From the NCBI GenBank assembly GCA_018382295.1, contig JAGZQF010000009.1:21553-85552 (forward strand): a stretch of 64,000 nt of DNA, in the 5' to 3' direction. The translations under genes and the position numbers were made by a program. The notes under the pieces are model-generated. The model worked only from the letters and a program-made list of their open reading frames with translations. It was not told where the DNA came from and searched no databases. Below, piece after piece: positions 45,337 through 54,267 of this stretch (the first letter of the stretch is position 1; every line of letters starts with the position of its first letter). The DNA is from Collinsella sp. (GTDB lineage: Bacteria > Actinomycetota > Coriobacteriia > Coriobacteriales > Coriobacteriaceae).

Positions 45337-45881
45337 CTTGTAGGTCCTTCGCCTTTCATCCACACGGGAATCCCGCATACCACTTCGACTGCGCGGTCGG
45401 CCATCGCCGTCACGCCCTCGTTCACGCGCGCGAGCGCGCGCCTCCACGCCTCGGTCCCCTCATCGTAGCGCATCCCATCGGCGAACACGTCGACGGTGAC
45501 CACCACCGTATGCACAGCGGCCTGAGCGAGCCGTTCGATGCCTCCGAGCACCTCGCGCGCCGCAGCGTCGGGGTCACGTGGGGGCAAGCCGCCTTCCGGG
45601 AAGAGCTCGTTCGCAACCAGGTTGCCCACGTCCTCCAAAAGAAGCGTGCAGCCGCGCGGAAGCCCGGGCACTGCGGCGCCCACGTCACGCGTGCGCTCGA
45701 GGGTGGAAAACCCCTTGCCCTCGCGCAGCGCCCGATGGCGCGCGATGCGGCGGGCGCCCTCTTCCCCGAAGGGCTCCATCGTTGCCAGGTACACGCGGGG
45801 GCCGTCGTGCCCGAGGCACAGGGACTCGGCGTAGGCGCTCTTGCCGCTCGCGGCGGCGCCGATAACGAGCGTCACCGTCAT
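45333..45881 (-). CDS. cobU: Adenosylcobinamide kinase / adenosylcobinamide-phosphate guanylyltransferase
   Basis: Bifunctional enzyme that phosphorylates adenosylcobinamide and transfers GMP to it. 182 residues. P-loop VIGAAASGKSAYAESL, then YLATMEP, RIARHRALREGKGF with the His that carries GMP, and the C-terminal GIPVWMKGEG. This is the complete CobU, in contrast to the shortened domain in the fusion gene downstream. Start and stop overlap cobT and cobS. Confidence 0.92.
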   Translation of the reverse strand: MTVTLVIGAAASGKSAYAESLCLGHDGPRVYLATMEPFGEEGARRIARHRALREGKGFSTLERTRDVGAAVPGLPRGCTLLLEDVGNLVANELFPEGGLPPRDPDAAAREVLGGIERLAQAAVHTVVVTVDVFADGMRYDEGTEAWRRALARVNEGVTAMADRAVEVVCGIPVWMKGEGPTR

Positions 45882-47020
45882 TTCCAGGCCTCGAAATGCT
45901 CGTAAGCAGCCATGCCGGTCGCCGTGAACGTCTTCCCATCCCGGTACACGCGCAGCGCCGAATCCAGAAGGGGCAGATACGCCATGGCGCCCGCGCCCTC
46001 GCCCAAGTGCATGCCTGCGTCGAGGGGTGCCTTTATGCCGAGCTCGCGAAGGAGCTCCTGGCTTGCGGGTTCACTTGATGCGTGGGTGCCCACGAGGTAG
46101 CCCAAGGCGTTGGAGCACAGGCGCGCCGCGCACAGGGCCGCCGTGCAGGATACTACCCCGTCGAGGAGCGCCGGCGCCTTCGAGGCCGCGGCCCCCAGGT
46201 AGAAGCCGCACATCGCCGCGATGTCGAAGCCGCCCACCTTCGAGAGCACGTCGATCGGGTCGGCGGGATCGGGCGAGTTCGCGTCGATAGCGCGCTCGAC
46301 CACGTCGCGCTTGCGCGCGAGTGAGGCGTCCGAGAGCCCCGCGCCGCGCCCGACGAGGCTCCGCGCGTCCGCCCGGAGGAGCACTGCGGCCACCGCCGCC
46401 GAGGTGGTCGTGTTGCCGATGCCCATCTCGCCCGCGACGAGAAGGCGCACGTCGGCGCGGGCAAGCCCGCACGCGACGGCGATTCCGACCTCGATTGCGC
46501 GCACGGCCCCATCGCGAGACATAGCGGCGCCGTGCGCGATGTTGTCGCTCCCCCGCCGCACGTTCGCGCGCACCATGCGCGCGTCTTCTATGCCCCGGGC
46601 CATACCCACGTCGACGGGCACGACCTCGGCACCCGCGAACGCCGCCATGCGGCAGGCACTCGTGGCCCCCTCGCACATGTTGCGCGCGACGGCTCGCGTC
46701 ACGTCTTGCCCGCTTTGCGACACGCCTTCGGCAACGACCCCGTTGTCGGAGAAGAATACCGCGAGTGCACGGGGAAACTCGGCCACCTCGGCGCTCCCCT
46801 GAGCCGCGGCGATACACGCGACGGCGTCTTCAAAGTCGCCCAATCCCCGCAAGGGATGCGCGATGGAGTCCCACTCGGCGTACGCGGCGGCGCGGGCGCA
46901 CTCGTCTGCGGGCGCGATCCGGGAGAGCGCGGCTTCGAGCACGGCGCCCGGCGCCGACGAGAACGCGCGCTCGACTTCCTCGCGGATGCAGGCCAACGCG
47001 GTTTCGGTTGCTTCAGCCAT
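45878..47020 (-). CDS. cobT: Nicotinate-nucleotide-dimethylbenzimidazole phosphoribosyltransferase
   Basis: Activates the lower ligand base by making alpha-ribazole phosphate. 380 residues from ATG 47020 with GAGGAGA 5 bases upstream. Typical stretches are VFFSDNGVVAEGVSQSGQDV, EMGIGNTTTSAAVAAVLL, GFDIAAMCGFYLGAAA and DAGMHLGEGAGAMAYLPLL, which carries the catalytic Glu. It overlaps cbiA upstream by 8 bases and cobU downstream by 4. Which base is used (dimethylbenzimidazole or another) cannot be told. Confidence 0.93.
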   Translation of the reverse strand: MAEATETALACIREEVERAFSSAPGAVLEAALSRIAPADECARAAAYAEWDSIAHPLRGLGDFEDAVACIAAAQGSAEVAEFPRALAVFFSDNGVVAEGVSQSGQDVTRAVARNMCEGATSACRMAAFAGAEVVPVDVGMARGIEDARMVRANVRRGSDNIAHGAAMSRDGAVRAIEVGIAVACGLARADVRLLVAGEMGIGNTTTSAAVAAVLLRADARSLVGRGAGLSDASLARKRDVVERAIDANSPDPADPIDVLSKVGGFDIAAMCGFYLGAAASKAPALLDGVVSCTAALCAARLCSNALGYLVGTHASSEPASQELLRELGIKAPLDAGMHLGEGAGAMAYLPLLDSALRVYRDGKTFTATGMAAYEHFEAWK

Positions 47021-48395
47021 GCCGTCTCCTCTCTGCGAACGACGCTGCGGCAGACGCGAACGTGCGCGCAACGTCGGGGTTCGCAGGATAGTACACATGC
47101 GGGAAGCCCGCAACCAGGGACGGGGTGGTCGTCATGCACGGCCAGCCCTTGTCGCGCCGGGGCTTCTGCGCCCAGAAGTCGCCGCCCGGGCAGGTGGACT
47201 GCCAGTAGTGGAACTCGTGCGCGCGGATGCGTGTGCCGCGCGGCCCGTAGAGCCCGTCGCGTTGGGAAGTGAGCTCCACGTACCCGAAATGGGACAGCCT
47301 TCCCCCGTTCTCGCTTGCGCCTTCAAGGGCGCCCGCAACAGGCCAGCGCCGCCCCTCGCTATCGGCGATTTCACGCTGCAGGTACAGAAACCCACCGCAT
47401 TCGGCGACCGTCGGCATGCCGGATTCCACCGCGCGCCGCACCGCCTCGCGCATAGGCGCGTTCTCGGAGAGCTGCCGCGCATGGAGCTCCGGGTAGCCGC
47501 CTCCCAGATAGAGGGCGCTTGTCCCCCGGGGCAACTCACTATCACACAAGGGGCTGAAAAAGGCCAGCTCGCAACCCAGGTCCTCGAGCGCGCGCAGGTT
47601 CTCCTCGTAGTAGAACGAGAACGCCTCGTCACGGGCGACGGCGACGATGGGCCGCGCTCCCGCGATCGGCTCCAACCGGTAAGGTTCCTCGCGGATATCG
47701 GGTGCCGTCGCCGCTGTTTCGAGCAAGCGGTCGACGTCGACGGTCTTTTCCACCAGCTCGGCCATCTTGTCGATGCGCGCGGAGAGCTGCTCGACCTCGT
47801 CGGCGGTCACAAGCCCCAGATGCCGGCTTTCGAGCGAGAACGCCTCGTCGGCGGGGATATTCCCCAAAACCGCGACGCCCGTGTGCTTCTCGATCGCAGG
47901 CGCCGCGTAGGCGCAGGCAGCGGCGCTCGTCTTGTTCAACACGACGCCGCGCACGTTCGCACAAGGCAGGAACTCGGCGATGCCGCGGATTACGGCGGCG
48001 AGCGATAAAGACGCCCCGCGCCCGTTCACCACTAAAACGACCGGCGTTTCCGTGTCGCGCGCAACCTGGTAGCTGCTCGCGTCGGCCACGCCGGGCGCCA
48101 TGCCGTCGTAGAAGCCCATGACCCCCTCGAGCACCGCGACATCCGCACTCGCGGCGCCGCGTGCGAGCAGGGCGCGCAGCGTCGGGGCGTCGGTGAAGAA
48201 GCCGTCTAAGTTGCCCGAGCGCGCACCCACGACGCGACGATGAAAGAGCGGGTCAATGTAGTCGGGGCCGCATTTGAAGGCCGCGCATGCAAGGCCGCGG
48301 CGTGCGAGCGCGCGCAGGAGCGCGCACGTAACGACCGTCTTGCCGCTCCCGCTCGAGGGCGCAGCGACCATGAAGCGCGGGATGGTCGTGCTCAC
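47013..48395 (-). CDS. cbiA: Cobyrinic acid a,c-diamide synthase
   Basis: Glutamine-dependent amidotransferase acting on side chains a and c. 460 residues from GTG 48395, overlapping the cbiET stop (GTGA). The N-terminal ATPase domain shows RFMVAAPSSGSGKTVV and KCGPDYIDPLFH, then LEGVMGFYDG. The glutaminase domain shows LYLGGGYPELHA and AECGGFLYLQ (Cys), and RAHEFHYW near the C-terminus carries the conserved His/Glu. The order cbiET-cbiA-cobT follows the general pathway order only loosely. Confidence 0.93.
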   Translation of the reverse strand: MSTTIPRFMVAAPSSGSGKTVVTCALLRALARRGLACAAFKCGPDYIDPLFHRRVVGARSGNLDGFFTDAPTLRALLARGAASADVAVLEGVMGFYDGMAPGVADASSYQVARDTETPVVLVVNGRGASLSLAAVIRGIAEFLPCANVRGVVLNKTSAAACAYAAPAIEKHTGVAVLGNIPADEAFSLESRHLGLVTADEVEQLSARIDKMAELVEKTVDVDRLLETAATAPDIREEPYRLEPIAGARPIVAVARDEAFSFYYEENLRALEDLGCELAFFSPLCDSELPRGTSALYLGGGYPELHARQLSENAPMREAVRRAVESGMPTVAECGGFLYLQREIADSEGRRWPVAGALEGASENGGRLSHFGYVELTSQRDGLYGPRGTRIRAHEFHYWQSTCPGGDFWAQKPRRDKGWPCMTTTPSLVAGFPHVYYPANPDVARTFASAAASFAERRRHG

Positions 48396-49741
48396 CGGGC
48401 GCCGCCTTCCCCACCTGCACCACGCGCGCTGACGAGGAACACGGGGTTTTGCGCCTTCATAAGATGGTGCGAGCCTACAGCCTCGGCGCGGGCGGCCGAC
48501 ACCTGGCACGCCTCGAACCCCTTAAAGCGCGAACCCGAGAGGAGCGCGCACGCCTCGGTGAGCGTCTCAACGGTGACGCATGGCACACACAGGCGAACCT
48601 GCGAGTTTTTCTCGAGCGCCGCCTCCACGATGGAGGGAAGCTCACCCGCGCTCCCGCCGACGAACACGGCGTCGGGGACGGGCAGTTTCGCGAGCGCTTC
48701 GGGGGCGACACCGGGGACCGCATGCACGTTGCCGCAGCCGAATGCATCCGCGTTCTCTCGGATGAGCCGCACGCCGGCCGCGTTGCGCTCGACCGCCCAT
48801 ACCGACCCCACTCGCGCGACGAGCGCCGCCTCGATCGACACGCTCCCCGTGCCGGCGCCGACGTCCCACACGGTGTCGGTCGCGGTAAGGCGCAGCTTCG
48901 CGAGCGCGACGGCGCGCACCTCCTGCTTGGTCATGGGAACGTCGCCGCGGATGAAGAGCTCGTCGGGAATGCCCGAGGAAGCGTACGGCCAGCGGGAGCT
49001 CGCGGCGCGGGATGCGCCCGCAGAGTCCGCCGCGGAAGAAGCCGCCGTGGGCGCAGACGCACCGGCAGGCGCCTCAGAGGCTACGCTAGAGCCCGCGGGC
49101 GAGCCGGCGCCGCCTGCGAACTCGATAAGCATCACGTTCAAGTCGTCGAACGTCTGACCTGCAATTTCACTTGCGGTCGCGCAGGTGATGCGCTCCTCGG
49201 GGTACGACAGGCGCTCGGCCACCGTCACGCGCGCGTCCCCGAAGCCCGCATGCACAAGCTCACCCGAAAGCCGCGAGGGGTCTTCCCCGCCCGACGTGAC
49301 GAGGAAGAGTTCACCTGCGCGCTCGGCCTCGGCCACGATGTCGCACGCCACGCCGTGAGCGCTCGCGAAGCGCCAATCCTGCCATGGACGCGCGAGGCGC
49401 GCGGCGAGATACGACGCTGAGCTTATGCCGGGAATGACGCGCACGTCCACCTGCGCGTCGCCGGAGAGCGCCTCCACCAGGCGGCGCGCGCCACTGAACA
49501 GCCCCACATCGCCCGTCATCACGACCACGGCGCGCTGCCACGACGCCGCATCGGTGAGCGCGGCGACGATGTCCGCCGTCTTCACGAGCTCGCATCTCAC
49601 CACGTCGGGCGGCACGTCGATGCCGGCAAGCGCGCGATGAGCGCCGATGACCACATCGGCGATGTCGATCGCGTCGAGCGCCGCGCGCGAGAGCAAGTCG
49701 GGGTTTCCGGGCCCCGCCCCGATTATCGTTACCTTTCGCAT
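48392..49741 (-). CDS. cbiET: Fused precorrin-6Y C5,15-methyltransferase (CbiE-CbiT)
   Basis: 449 residues combining both halves, as in CobL. The N-terminal CbiE methylase shows VTIIGAGPGNPDLLSR, VVVMTGDVGLFSG and VIPGISSASYLAARL. After a ~45-residue Ala/Ser/Gly-rich linker (about 210-255) the CbiT decarboxylating methylase shows PDELFIRGDVPMTKQEVRAV split by the domain start, WDVGAGTGSVSIEAAL and VFVGGSAGELPSI. GGGAGA lies 5 bases before the ATG. The long linker is unusual in composition but not disruptive. Confidence 0.92.
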   Translation of the reverse strand: MRKVTIIGAGPGNPDLLSRAALDAIDIADVVIGAHRALAGIDVPPDVVRCELVKTADIVAALTDAASWQRAVVVMTGDVGLFSGARRLVEALSGDAQVDVRVIPGISSASYLAARLARPWQDWRFASAHGVACDIVAEAERAGELFLVTSGGEDPSRLSGELVHAGFGDARVTVAERLSYPEERITCATASEIAGQTFDDLNVMLIEFAGGAGSPAGSSVASEAPAGASAPTAASSAADSAGASRAASSRWPYASSGIPDELFIRGDVPMTKQEVRAVALAKLRLTATDTVWDVGAGTGSVSIEAALVARVGSVWAVERNAAGVRLIRENADAFGCGNVHAVPGVAPEALAKLPVPDAVFVGGSAGELPSIVEAALEKNSQVRLCVPCVTVETLTEACALLSGSRFKGFEACQVSAARAEAVGSHHLMKAQNPVFLVSARGAGGEGGAR

Positions 49742-50472
49742 GGAATCTCCCGATACCCGCGCGGCGTGACCATACGGCCGCCTACGCGCTTCGTGTCCGC
49801 GTTGCCGACGAACACGGTGGTGAACATGTCGGCGTCGAGCTCCCCCAGCTCGGAGAGCCTGCACATGCCCGACTGCTGCCCCTCGCGCCCGATGTTGCGT
49901 ACCCAGCCGCAGAGCGTGTCGGGGGCCTTCCATTCGAGCATAATCTTCGCCGCGCGCGAGAGCCTGTCGGCGCGCTTTCTGCTGCGCGGGTTGTACAAAC
50001 AGATGCAGAAGTCGGCGCTCGCCACGGCGGCGAGCCTGCGCTCGATGACCTCCCACGGCGTGAGCAGGTCGGAGAGCGACACGACCGCGAAGTCGTGGGC
50101 AAGCGGGGCGCCGAGCACCGCCGACCCGCTCTGAGCCGCGGTGGCCCCGGAGATAACTTCCACGTCTACATCGGGGTAGTCCTCCGCAAGCTCCAGCACG
50201 GGGCTCGCCATGCCGTAAACGCCCGCGTCACCGCTGCACACGAGCGCCACGGCTTCTCCGCTCTGCGCGCGCGAAAGCGCCAGACGGCACCGTTCGACCT
50301 CGTGCATCATCGGCGTCGCGAGATGCGCCGCGTCGGGCACGGCGGCAAGCGCGAGCTCCACGTATTTCGTGTACCCAACAACGATGTCGGCCGCCTCGAG
50401 CGCGCGCCGAGCCGCAATCGTCATGCCGTCGGGGCCGCCCGGGCCGATCCCCACCACGAAGAGCTTTCCCAT
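49729..50472 (-). CDS. cbiH: Precorrin-3B/cobalt-factor III C17-methyltransferase
   Basis: Ring-contracting SAM methyltransferase. 247 residues: KLFVVGIGPGGPDGMT, VALVCSGDAGVYGMA, VEVISGATAAQSGSAVLGAP and FCICLYNPRSRKRAD are class III tetrapyrrole methylase signatures of the CobJ/CbiH subgroup. The ATG at 50472 overlaps the cbiG stop as TGATG; a GTG one codon earlier is possible. The C-terminus reaches 13 bases into cbiET. Confidence 0.93.
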   Translation of the reverse strand: MGKLFVVGIGPGGPDGMTIAARRALEAADIVVGYTKYVELALAAVPDAAHLATPMMHEVERCRLALSRAQSGEAVALVCSGDAGVYGMASPVLELAEDYPDVDVEVISGATAAQSGSAVLGAPLAHDFAVVSLSDLLTPWEVIERRLAAVASADFCICLYNPRSRKRADRLSRAAKIMLEWKAPDTLCGWVRNIGREGQQSGMCRLSELGELDADMFTTVFVGNADTKRVGGRMVTPRGYREIPCER

Positions 50473-51605
50473 CACCGCTCCTTAAACGAAAGTTCGATAG
50501 ATACTTTGGAAAACGCGACGGTCACGCCGCCGTGAGCGAGCTTCGGGAAGATAAGTTTGCCCCCGCCCGCGAGCGCCGCGCGCTCGCACACATTGTCGAC
50601 CCCCACCGTCGCGCGCACGAAATCAGATGGCGAAACGCTGCCTTCGACCTGCGACAACTCCTCTGCGGAATACGTCGCAAGCGGGATATTACGCGCGCGG
50701 CAGAAGGCGAGCAGACCCTCCTCGTGCGCCTTCACGTCGATCGTCGCCGCCTCGCGCACGGCCAAAGGCGAGATGCCCGCCTGCCCGCACGCGAGAAGAA
50801 ACGCCTCCCCGATCGCTTCGGCGCACGCACCGCGACGGCACCCTATGCCCGCAACGATACAGGGCACGACAAGGCGAAGCGGCTCGGGCGCAGGCGCCTG
50901 CACCCGCATGCCCGCCGGCATCCCCGTCTCACCGGCGGGCACGACCTCGTCCGTTGTCTCCGCCGCGCGAACGAACGCGCCTGCATTCGCGCCAGCGAAC
51001 GGCGACACGACGATATCGGCCCGAGCGCGGTCGGACGCAATGTCTACCCCCTCAGGCGGCTGTCCCGAAATCGGCATGTCGGAATAGAGTGCCACGCGCC
51101 CGCCCGAAAGCAGCCGCGCCGACACTCGCTTGATGGCCTCGGGATTCGAAACGGCGAGCCCCGCACAGCGCGCCCACGTATCCACCGCCCACACGCCGCG
51201 GACGTCGGTCGCCGTGGTGATGACGGGGATGGCCCCTACCGCGCGGGCCACAGTTTGCGCAAGCTCGTTCGCACCGCCCAAATGCCCCGACAAAAGCGGG
51301 ACGGCAAAGCGCCCCGCCTCGTCAATCACCACAACCGCGGAATCGGCTGCCTTCGAAGCGACATGCGGCGCGATCGCCCGCACGGCGATGCCCGCCGCGC
51401 CCACGAACAGAAGCGCGTCCGACGCTTCCCACGCGAGCGCCGTCCATGCGCGCAGGTCGGCCTTCCCCTCGCCGAACCCGCGCGAAACGGAAACGTCCCA
51501 GCCAGGGTCGTCTTCACCTGTCTGTGCGCAATCGGAAAGCGCGTGTGCGGTGCGCACCGCCAACGCATACCCCCTCTCAGTGAACGCTATGCAGGAAACC
51601 CTCAT
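50472..51605 (-). CDS. cbiG: Cobalt-precorrin-5A hydrolase
   Basis: Opens the delta-lactone and releases C2 as acetaldehyde; specific to the anaerobic (early cobalt insertion) route. 377 residues. The N-terminal domain has LLFVGAAGIAVRAIAPHVASK and LLSGHLGGANELAQ. The C-terminal domain has CIVAGIGCRRGACAEAI and ATIDVKAHEEGLL, both diagnostic. The start ATG follows the cbiL stop directly (TAGATG). Confidence 0.93.
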   Translation of the reverse strand: MRVSCIAFTERGYALAVRTAHALSDCAQTGEDDPGWDVSVSRGFGEGKADLRAWTALAWEASDALLFVGAAGIAVRAIAPHVASKAADSAVVVIDEAGRFAVPLLSGHLGGANELAQTVARAVGAIPVITTATDVRGVWAVDTWARCAGLAVSNPEAIKRVSARLLSGGRVALYSDMPISGQPPEGVDIASDRARADIVVSPFAGANAGAFVRAAETTDEVVPAGETGMPAGMRVQAPAPEPLRLVVPCIVAGIGCRRGACAEAIGEAFLLACGQAGISPLAVREAATIDVKAHEEGLLAFCRARNIPLATYSAEELSQVEGSVSPSDFVRATVGVDNVCERAALAGGGKLIFPKLAHGGVTVAFSKVSIELSFKER

Positions 51606-51839
51606 CTAGCGCACCACCATCGTCGAGAAGTAGCTGCCCCGATCGGGCACATCGTCGAGCGAGCGGTACACGCGCTCGCCCGGAAGCCCACAGTCCTCTA
51701 CAAGCTCGGCACCGTCGAAGGCACCCTCCTCGCAAAGGAAGCGCTTCGTGTCCGCAAGCGAGCGGCGCGCCTTCATGACCACCTTCGTCCCCGGCCAGCC
51801 GATTGCACGGCGCACCCCGTACAGAACGCCTTTACTCAT
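51606..51839 (-). pseudogene. cbiL: Precorrin-2 C20-methyltransferase with a large internal in-frame deletion
   Basis: 77 codons remain of an expected ~230. It begins MSKGVLYGV, the first strand of CbiL, where GVGPGDPELLT should follow. It jumps instead to GWPGTKVVMKARRSLADTK, followed by VEDCGLPGERVYRSLDD and the family C-terminus YFSTMVVR. The SAM-binding and substrate-binding core, about 150 residues, is missing. Frame and coupling with cbiD (8-base overlap) and cbiG are intact, so the operon still reads through. A 77-residue product cannot be a working class III methylase. Without another copy, corrin synthesis would stop at (cobalt-)precorrin-2. Confidence 0.85.
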
Positions 51840-53016
51840 ACGTCGCCCCCAATTTCCCGATAACTGCATCGGCGCCCGACGTGCGGAAAAGCTCGCGGCG
51901 CTCGGCGTCGAACACGACCGCGGCGATGTCGCATGCGCCCGCCGCGCGGCGGCGCAACCTGTCCTCGATTGCCGCAGCGAGCGAGGCGCGCGCAGCGTCC
52001 CCCACGCCGGCGGCCTCGATTACCTCGAGCGCCGCCGCGGTCGTGACCGACGACAGGATCTCACGCACGGTCTTCGCGCCCGCGCCGGCCAAGGCCGCGT
52101 GGGCGGCCAGAATCTCCGCGCGGCAGTCGGCGGTACGCGAATGGGTGTCCATGATGCCGCCCGCGACCTTCACCAACTTGCCGATGTGTCCCACAAGAAG
52201 GACATTAGTAAATCCCTCGCGAACGCAGCAATCAATCGCATCGCCCACAAAGTTGGAGATAAAGACCACCGGCGCACCGTTTAGGTGGAAATGCCCCGAG
52301 ATGAACTGCCCGCCGTAGTTGCCGGGCGTGAGCACGACTCCGCGCCGCCCCATAGCCGCATGCTGCCGAATCTCGAGCTCGATGCTGTCGCGCAAAGCAG
52401 CGAGGCTGCGCGGCTCGACGATGCCCGTCGTGCCCAGGATGGAGATGCCGTCCTTTATCCCCAGGTGCGGGTTGAAGGTCTTTTCGGCAAGGGCAACACC
52501 CTCGGGTACCGAAATCGTCACAGCAATATTTCCAGAAAAGCCGTGCGCGGCGCACACCTCGCGCACCGCCGAAGTGATCATCGCGCGCGGCGTCGCGTTG
52601 ATGGCGGCCGCCCCCACCGGCTGCTCGAGCCCGGGCAACGTCACGCGCCCCACGCCCACGCCGCCATCGACGGAAACTTCCGATTCGCGCGCGGGCACGC
52701 CCTTGCTGCCCGCAGCACCCGTGCCCGACCCCGCATGTTCCACGCGCGCGTACACGAGCACGCCGTCGGTCACATCGGCATCGTCGCCTGCGTCCTTTCG
52801 CACGGCGCACTGGGCGCACCCCTCACCGATGCATGCGTCGACCACGTTCGCTTCGACGGGCAGCCCGCCGGGGGTGACGATCGACACGAGGCCGACGGGC
52901 TTTCGTGACAAGAGCATCTCGCAGGCCGCCTTCGCCGCGAGCGCGGCGCAGCTCCCCGTGGTGTAGCCGCAGCGCAGGCGGGTCATCCCGGTATATATGT
53001 AGTGCTCGAAGGCCAC
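51832..53016 (-). CDS. cbiD: Cobalt-precorrin-5B C1-methyltransferase
   Basis: SAM-dependent C1 methylase of the anaerobic pathway. 394 residues with LRCGYTTGSCAALAAKAA near the N-terminus, VTISVPEGVALAEKTFNP, GISILGTTGIVEPRS, VLTPGNYGG and NVLLVGHIGKLVKVAGGIMD, all typical. I prefer GTG 53016 (protein then starts like known CbiD proteins, FEHYIYTG...) over ATG 52986, which lacks a ribosome site. It starts 1 base after the cbiF stop. Confidence 0.92.
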   Translation of the reverse strand: MAFEHYIYTGMTRLRCGYTTGSCAALAAKAACEMLLSRKPVGLVSIVTPGGLPVEANVVDACIGEGCAQCAVRKDAGDDADVTDGVLVYARVEHAGSGTGAAGSKGVPARESEVSVDGGVGVGRVTLPGLEQPVGAAAINATPRAMITSAVREVCAAHGFSGNIAVTISVPEGVALAEKTFNPHLGIKDGISILGTTGIVEPRSLAALRDSIELEIRQHAAMGRRGVVLTPGNYGGQFISGHFHLNGAPVVFISNFVGDAIDCCVREGFTNVLLVGHIGKLVKVAGGIMDTHSRTADCRAEILAAHAALAGAGAKTVREILSSVTTAAALEVIEAAGVGDAARASLAAAIEDRLRRRAAGACDIAAVVFDAERRELFRTSGADAVIGKLGATYE

Positions 53017-53017
53017 G

Positions 53018-53809
53018 CTAGCTGCTCGCCTTCCGATACCCCGTGGCAAACGAAGGGTCGTAAAGCTTGCTGCGCTCGTACGACTCCGCTTGCGCGCCGT
53101 CGTGCGCAAGTCCGCCGCGAGCTCCGAGCACGCGGCCCACCACCACGAGCGCCGTGCGGTCGATGCCCTCTCGCGCGCCCGCATCGGCGAGCGTGCCCAC
53201 TGTACAGCGCACCACGCGCTCCTCAGGCCAGGTCGCCTTGTACACGAGCGCCGCCGGCTCGTCGGAGCTGCGGCCCGCGGCCAAAAGCTCGGCGGAAAGC
53301 TCGGCGAGCATACCCGAGCTCAGGAAGATGACCATAGTCGAGCCGCTTTCCGCCATGGTGCGCATGCTCTCGCCCGCGGGCATGGGGGTGCGCCCGGAAA
53401 GCCGCGTGATCACGACCGACTGGCTGATTCCCGGCAGCGTGTATTCCTGGCGAAGCGCCGCCGCGGCACCGCAAAAGCTCGACACGCCGGGCACCACCTC
53501 GTAGTCCACGCCGCGCGCGTCGAGTGCGTCCATCTGCTCCTGGATGGCGCCGTACAGGCACGGGTCGCCCGTGTGCAGGCGCACCACTTCCTCGCCCCGC
53601 GCATCCGCCGCGCACATCACGTCGAGCACTTCCTCCAAGGTCATGTGCGCGCTGTCGTAGACGATGCAGGATTCCTTGCACTCAGCGAGCAGCTCGGGGT
53701 TCACAAGGCTTCCCGCCCAAACGACCACGTCGGCCGCGCGCAGAAGGCGCGCCCCGCGCAGCGTGATAAGGTCGGCGGCGCCCGAGCCTGCGCCAACGAT
53801 ATGAATCAT
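53018..53809 (-). CDS. cbiF: Precorrin-4/cobalt-precorrin-4 C11-methyltransferase
   Basis: First gene of the leftward corrinoid operon. 263 residues: IHIVGAGSGAADLITLRG, VVVWAGSLVNPELL, VRLHTGDPCLYGAIQEQ, VVPGVSSFCGAAAAL and VYKATWPEERVVRCTVGTL identify the CbiF/CobM subgroup. AGGAAGGGAAGG precedes the ATG. The ~150 bases upstream hold no cobalamin riboswitch on this strand that I can see, although the divergent operon has one. Confidence 0.93.
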   Translation of the reverse strand: MIHIVGAGSGAADLITLRGARLLRAADVVVWAGSLVNPELLAECKESCIVYDSAHMTLEEVLDVMCAADARGEEVVRLHTGDPCLYGAIQEQMDALDARGVDYEVVPGVSSFCGAAAALRQEYTLPGISQSVVITRLSGRTPMPAGESMRTMAESGSTMVIFLSSGMLAELSAELLAAGRSSDEPAALVYKATWPEERVVRCTVGTLADAGAREGIDRTALVVVGRVLGARGGLAHDGAQAESYERSKLYDPSFATGYRKASS

Positions 53810-54267
53810 CCGAGCCTTCCCTTCCTGTTTCTCATCTCAACCGTTTACGCCGCCCTTCGCGCAGCGGGCAAAACACGGCGTCTGCGGTGGCAATCGGCGC
53901 AAATACGCAGGCAGGAGGCGCAATGCCGCCCGCCCTGGCTTTGACACGTTCACAAGTGCCCACTATCATAGTAAAAGTTTCGGCAACGAGCATATGACAA
54001 TCGGATAAAAGGAAATGACCGGCGCGGCGCCCGCACAGCCCGCGCTGGCTTGCGGAGGGAACCAGGTGGGAATCCTGGGCAAGGGACATTACTGTATAGG
54101 ACGCGCGGGCAAACCGCCTCGCGCCCCAAGCCAGACTGCTTCGCCTTTTCCTCACGGCATCGCCGTGGCGTTAGCTCCTTGTGAACCCCGAGGGGTGCGC
54201 TTTTCTTTCGCTTGTGCCGACAAGCAACTGTCGCCGGGGGACCGGCAAACCGAGGAAAGGAAAAACC
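53810..54267. other. Divergent control region of the two corrinoid operons
   Basis: 458 bases with no gene. On the right is the cobalamin riboswitch (54020-54155) of the plus-strand operon. In the middle a near-palindrome ACTATCATAGT (around 53964) includes TATGAT on the minus strand, a possible -10 box for the cbiF operon. Between the riboswitch and cbiK, GGCATCGCC/GTGGCG and CCCCGAGGGG followed by TTTTCTTTC could be the switch's expression platform. Confidence 0.5.
54020..54155 (+). promoter_or_regulatory. Cobalamin riboswitch
   Basis: Ordered conserved blocks of the B12 aptamer are present: GAGGGAACCAGGTGGGAATCC at 54055-54075, then GGGACATTACTGTA (the CCCGCCACTGT box), a GC-rich variable arm, and AAGCCAGACTGCTTC at 54128-54142. 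It lies ~115 bases upstream of cbiK and should shut off cbiK and the transporter when adenosyl- or methyl-cobalamin is plentiful. The boundaries are approximate. Confidence 0.82.

Noticed and set aside
53810..53960. Second cobalamin riboswitch for the cbiF operon
   Set aside because: The minus strand here lacks the GGGAA..GGTG and CCACTGT blocks in the required order.
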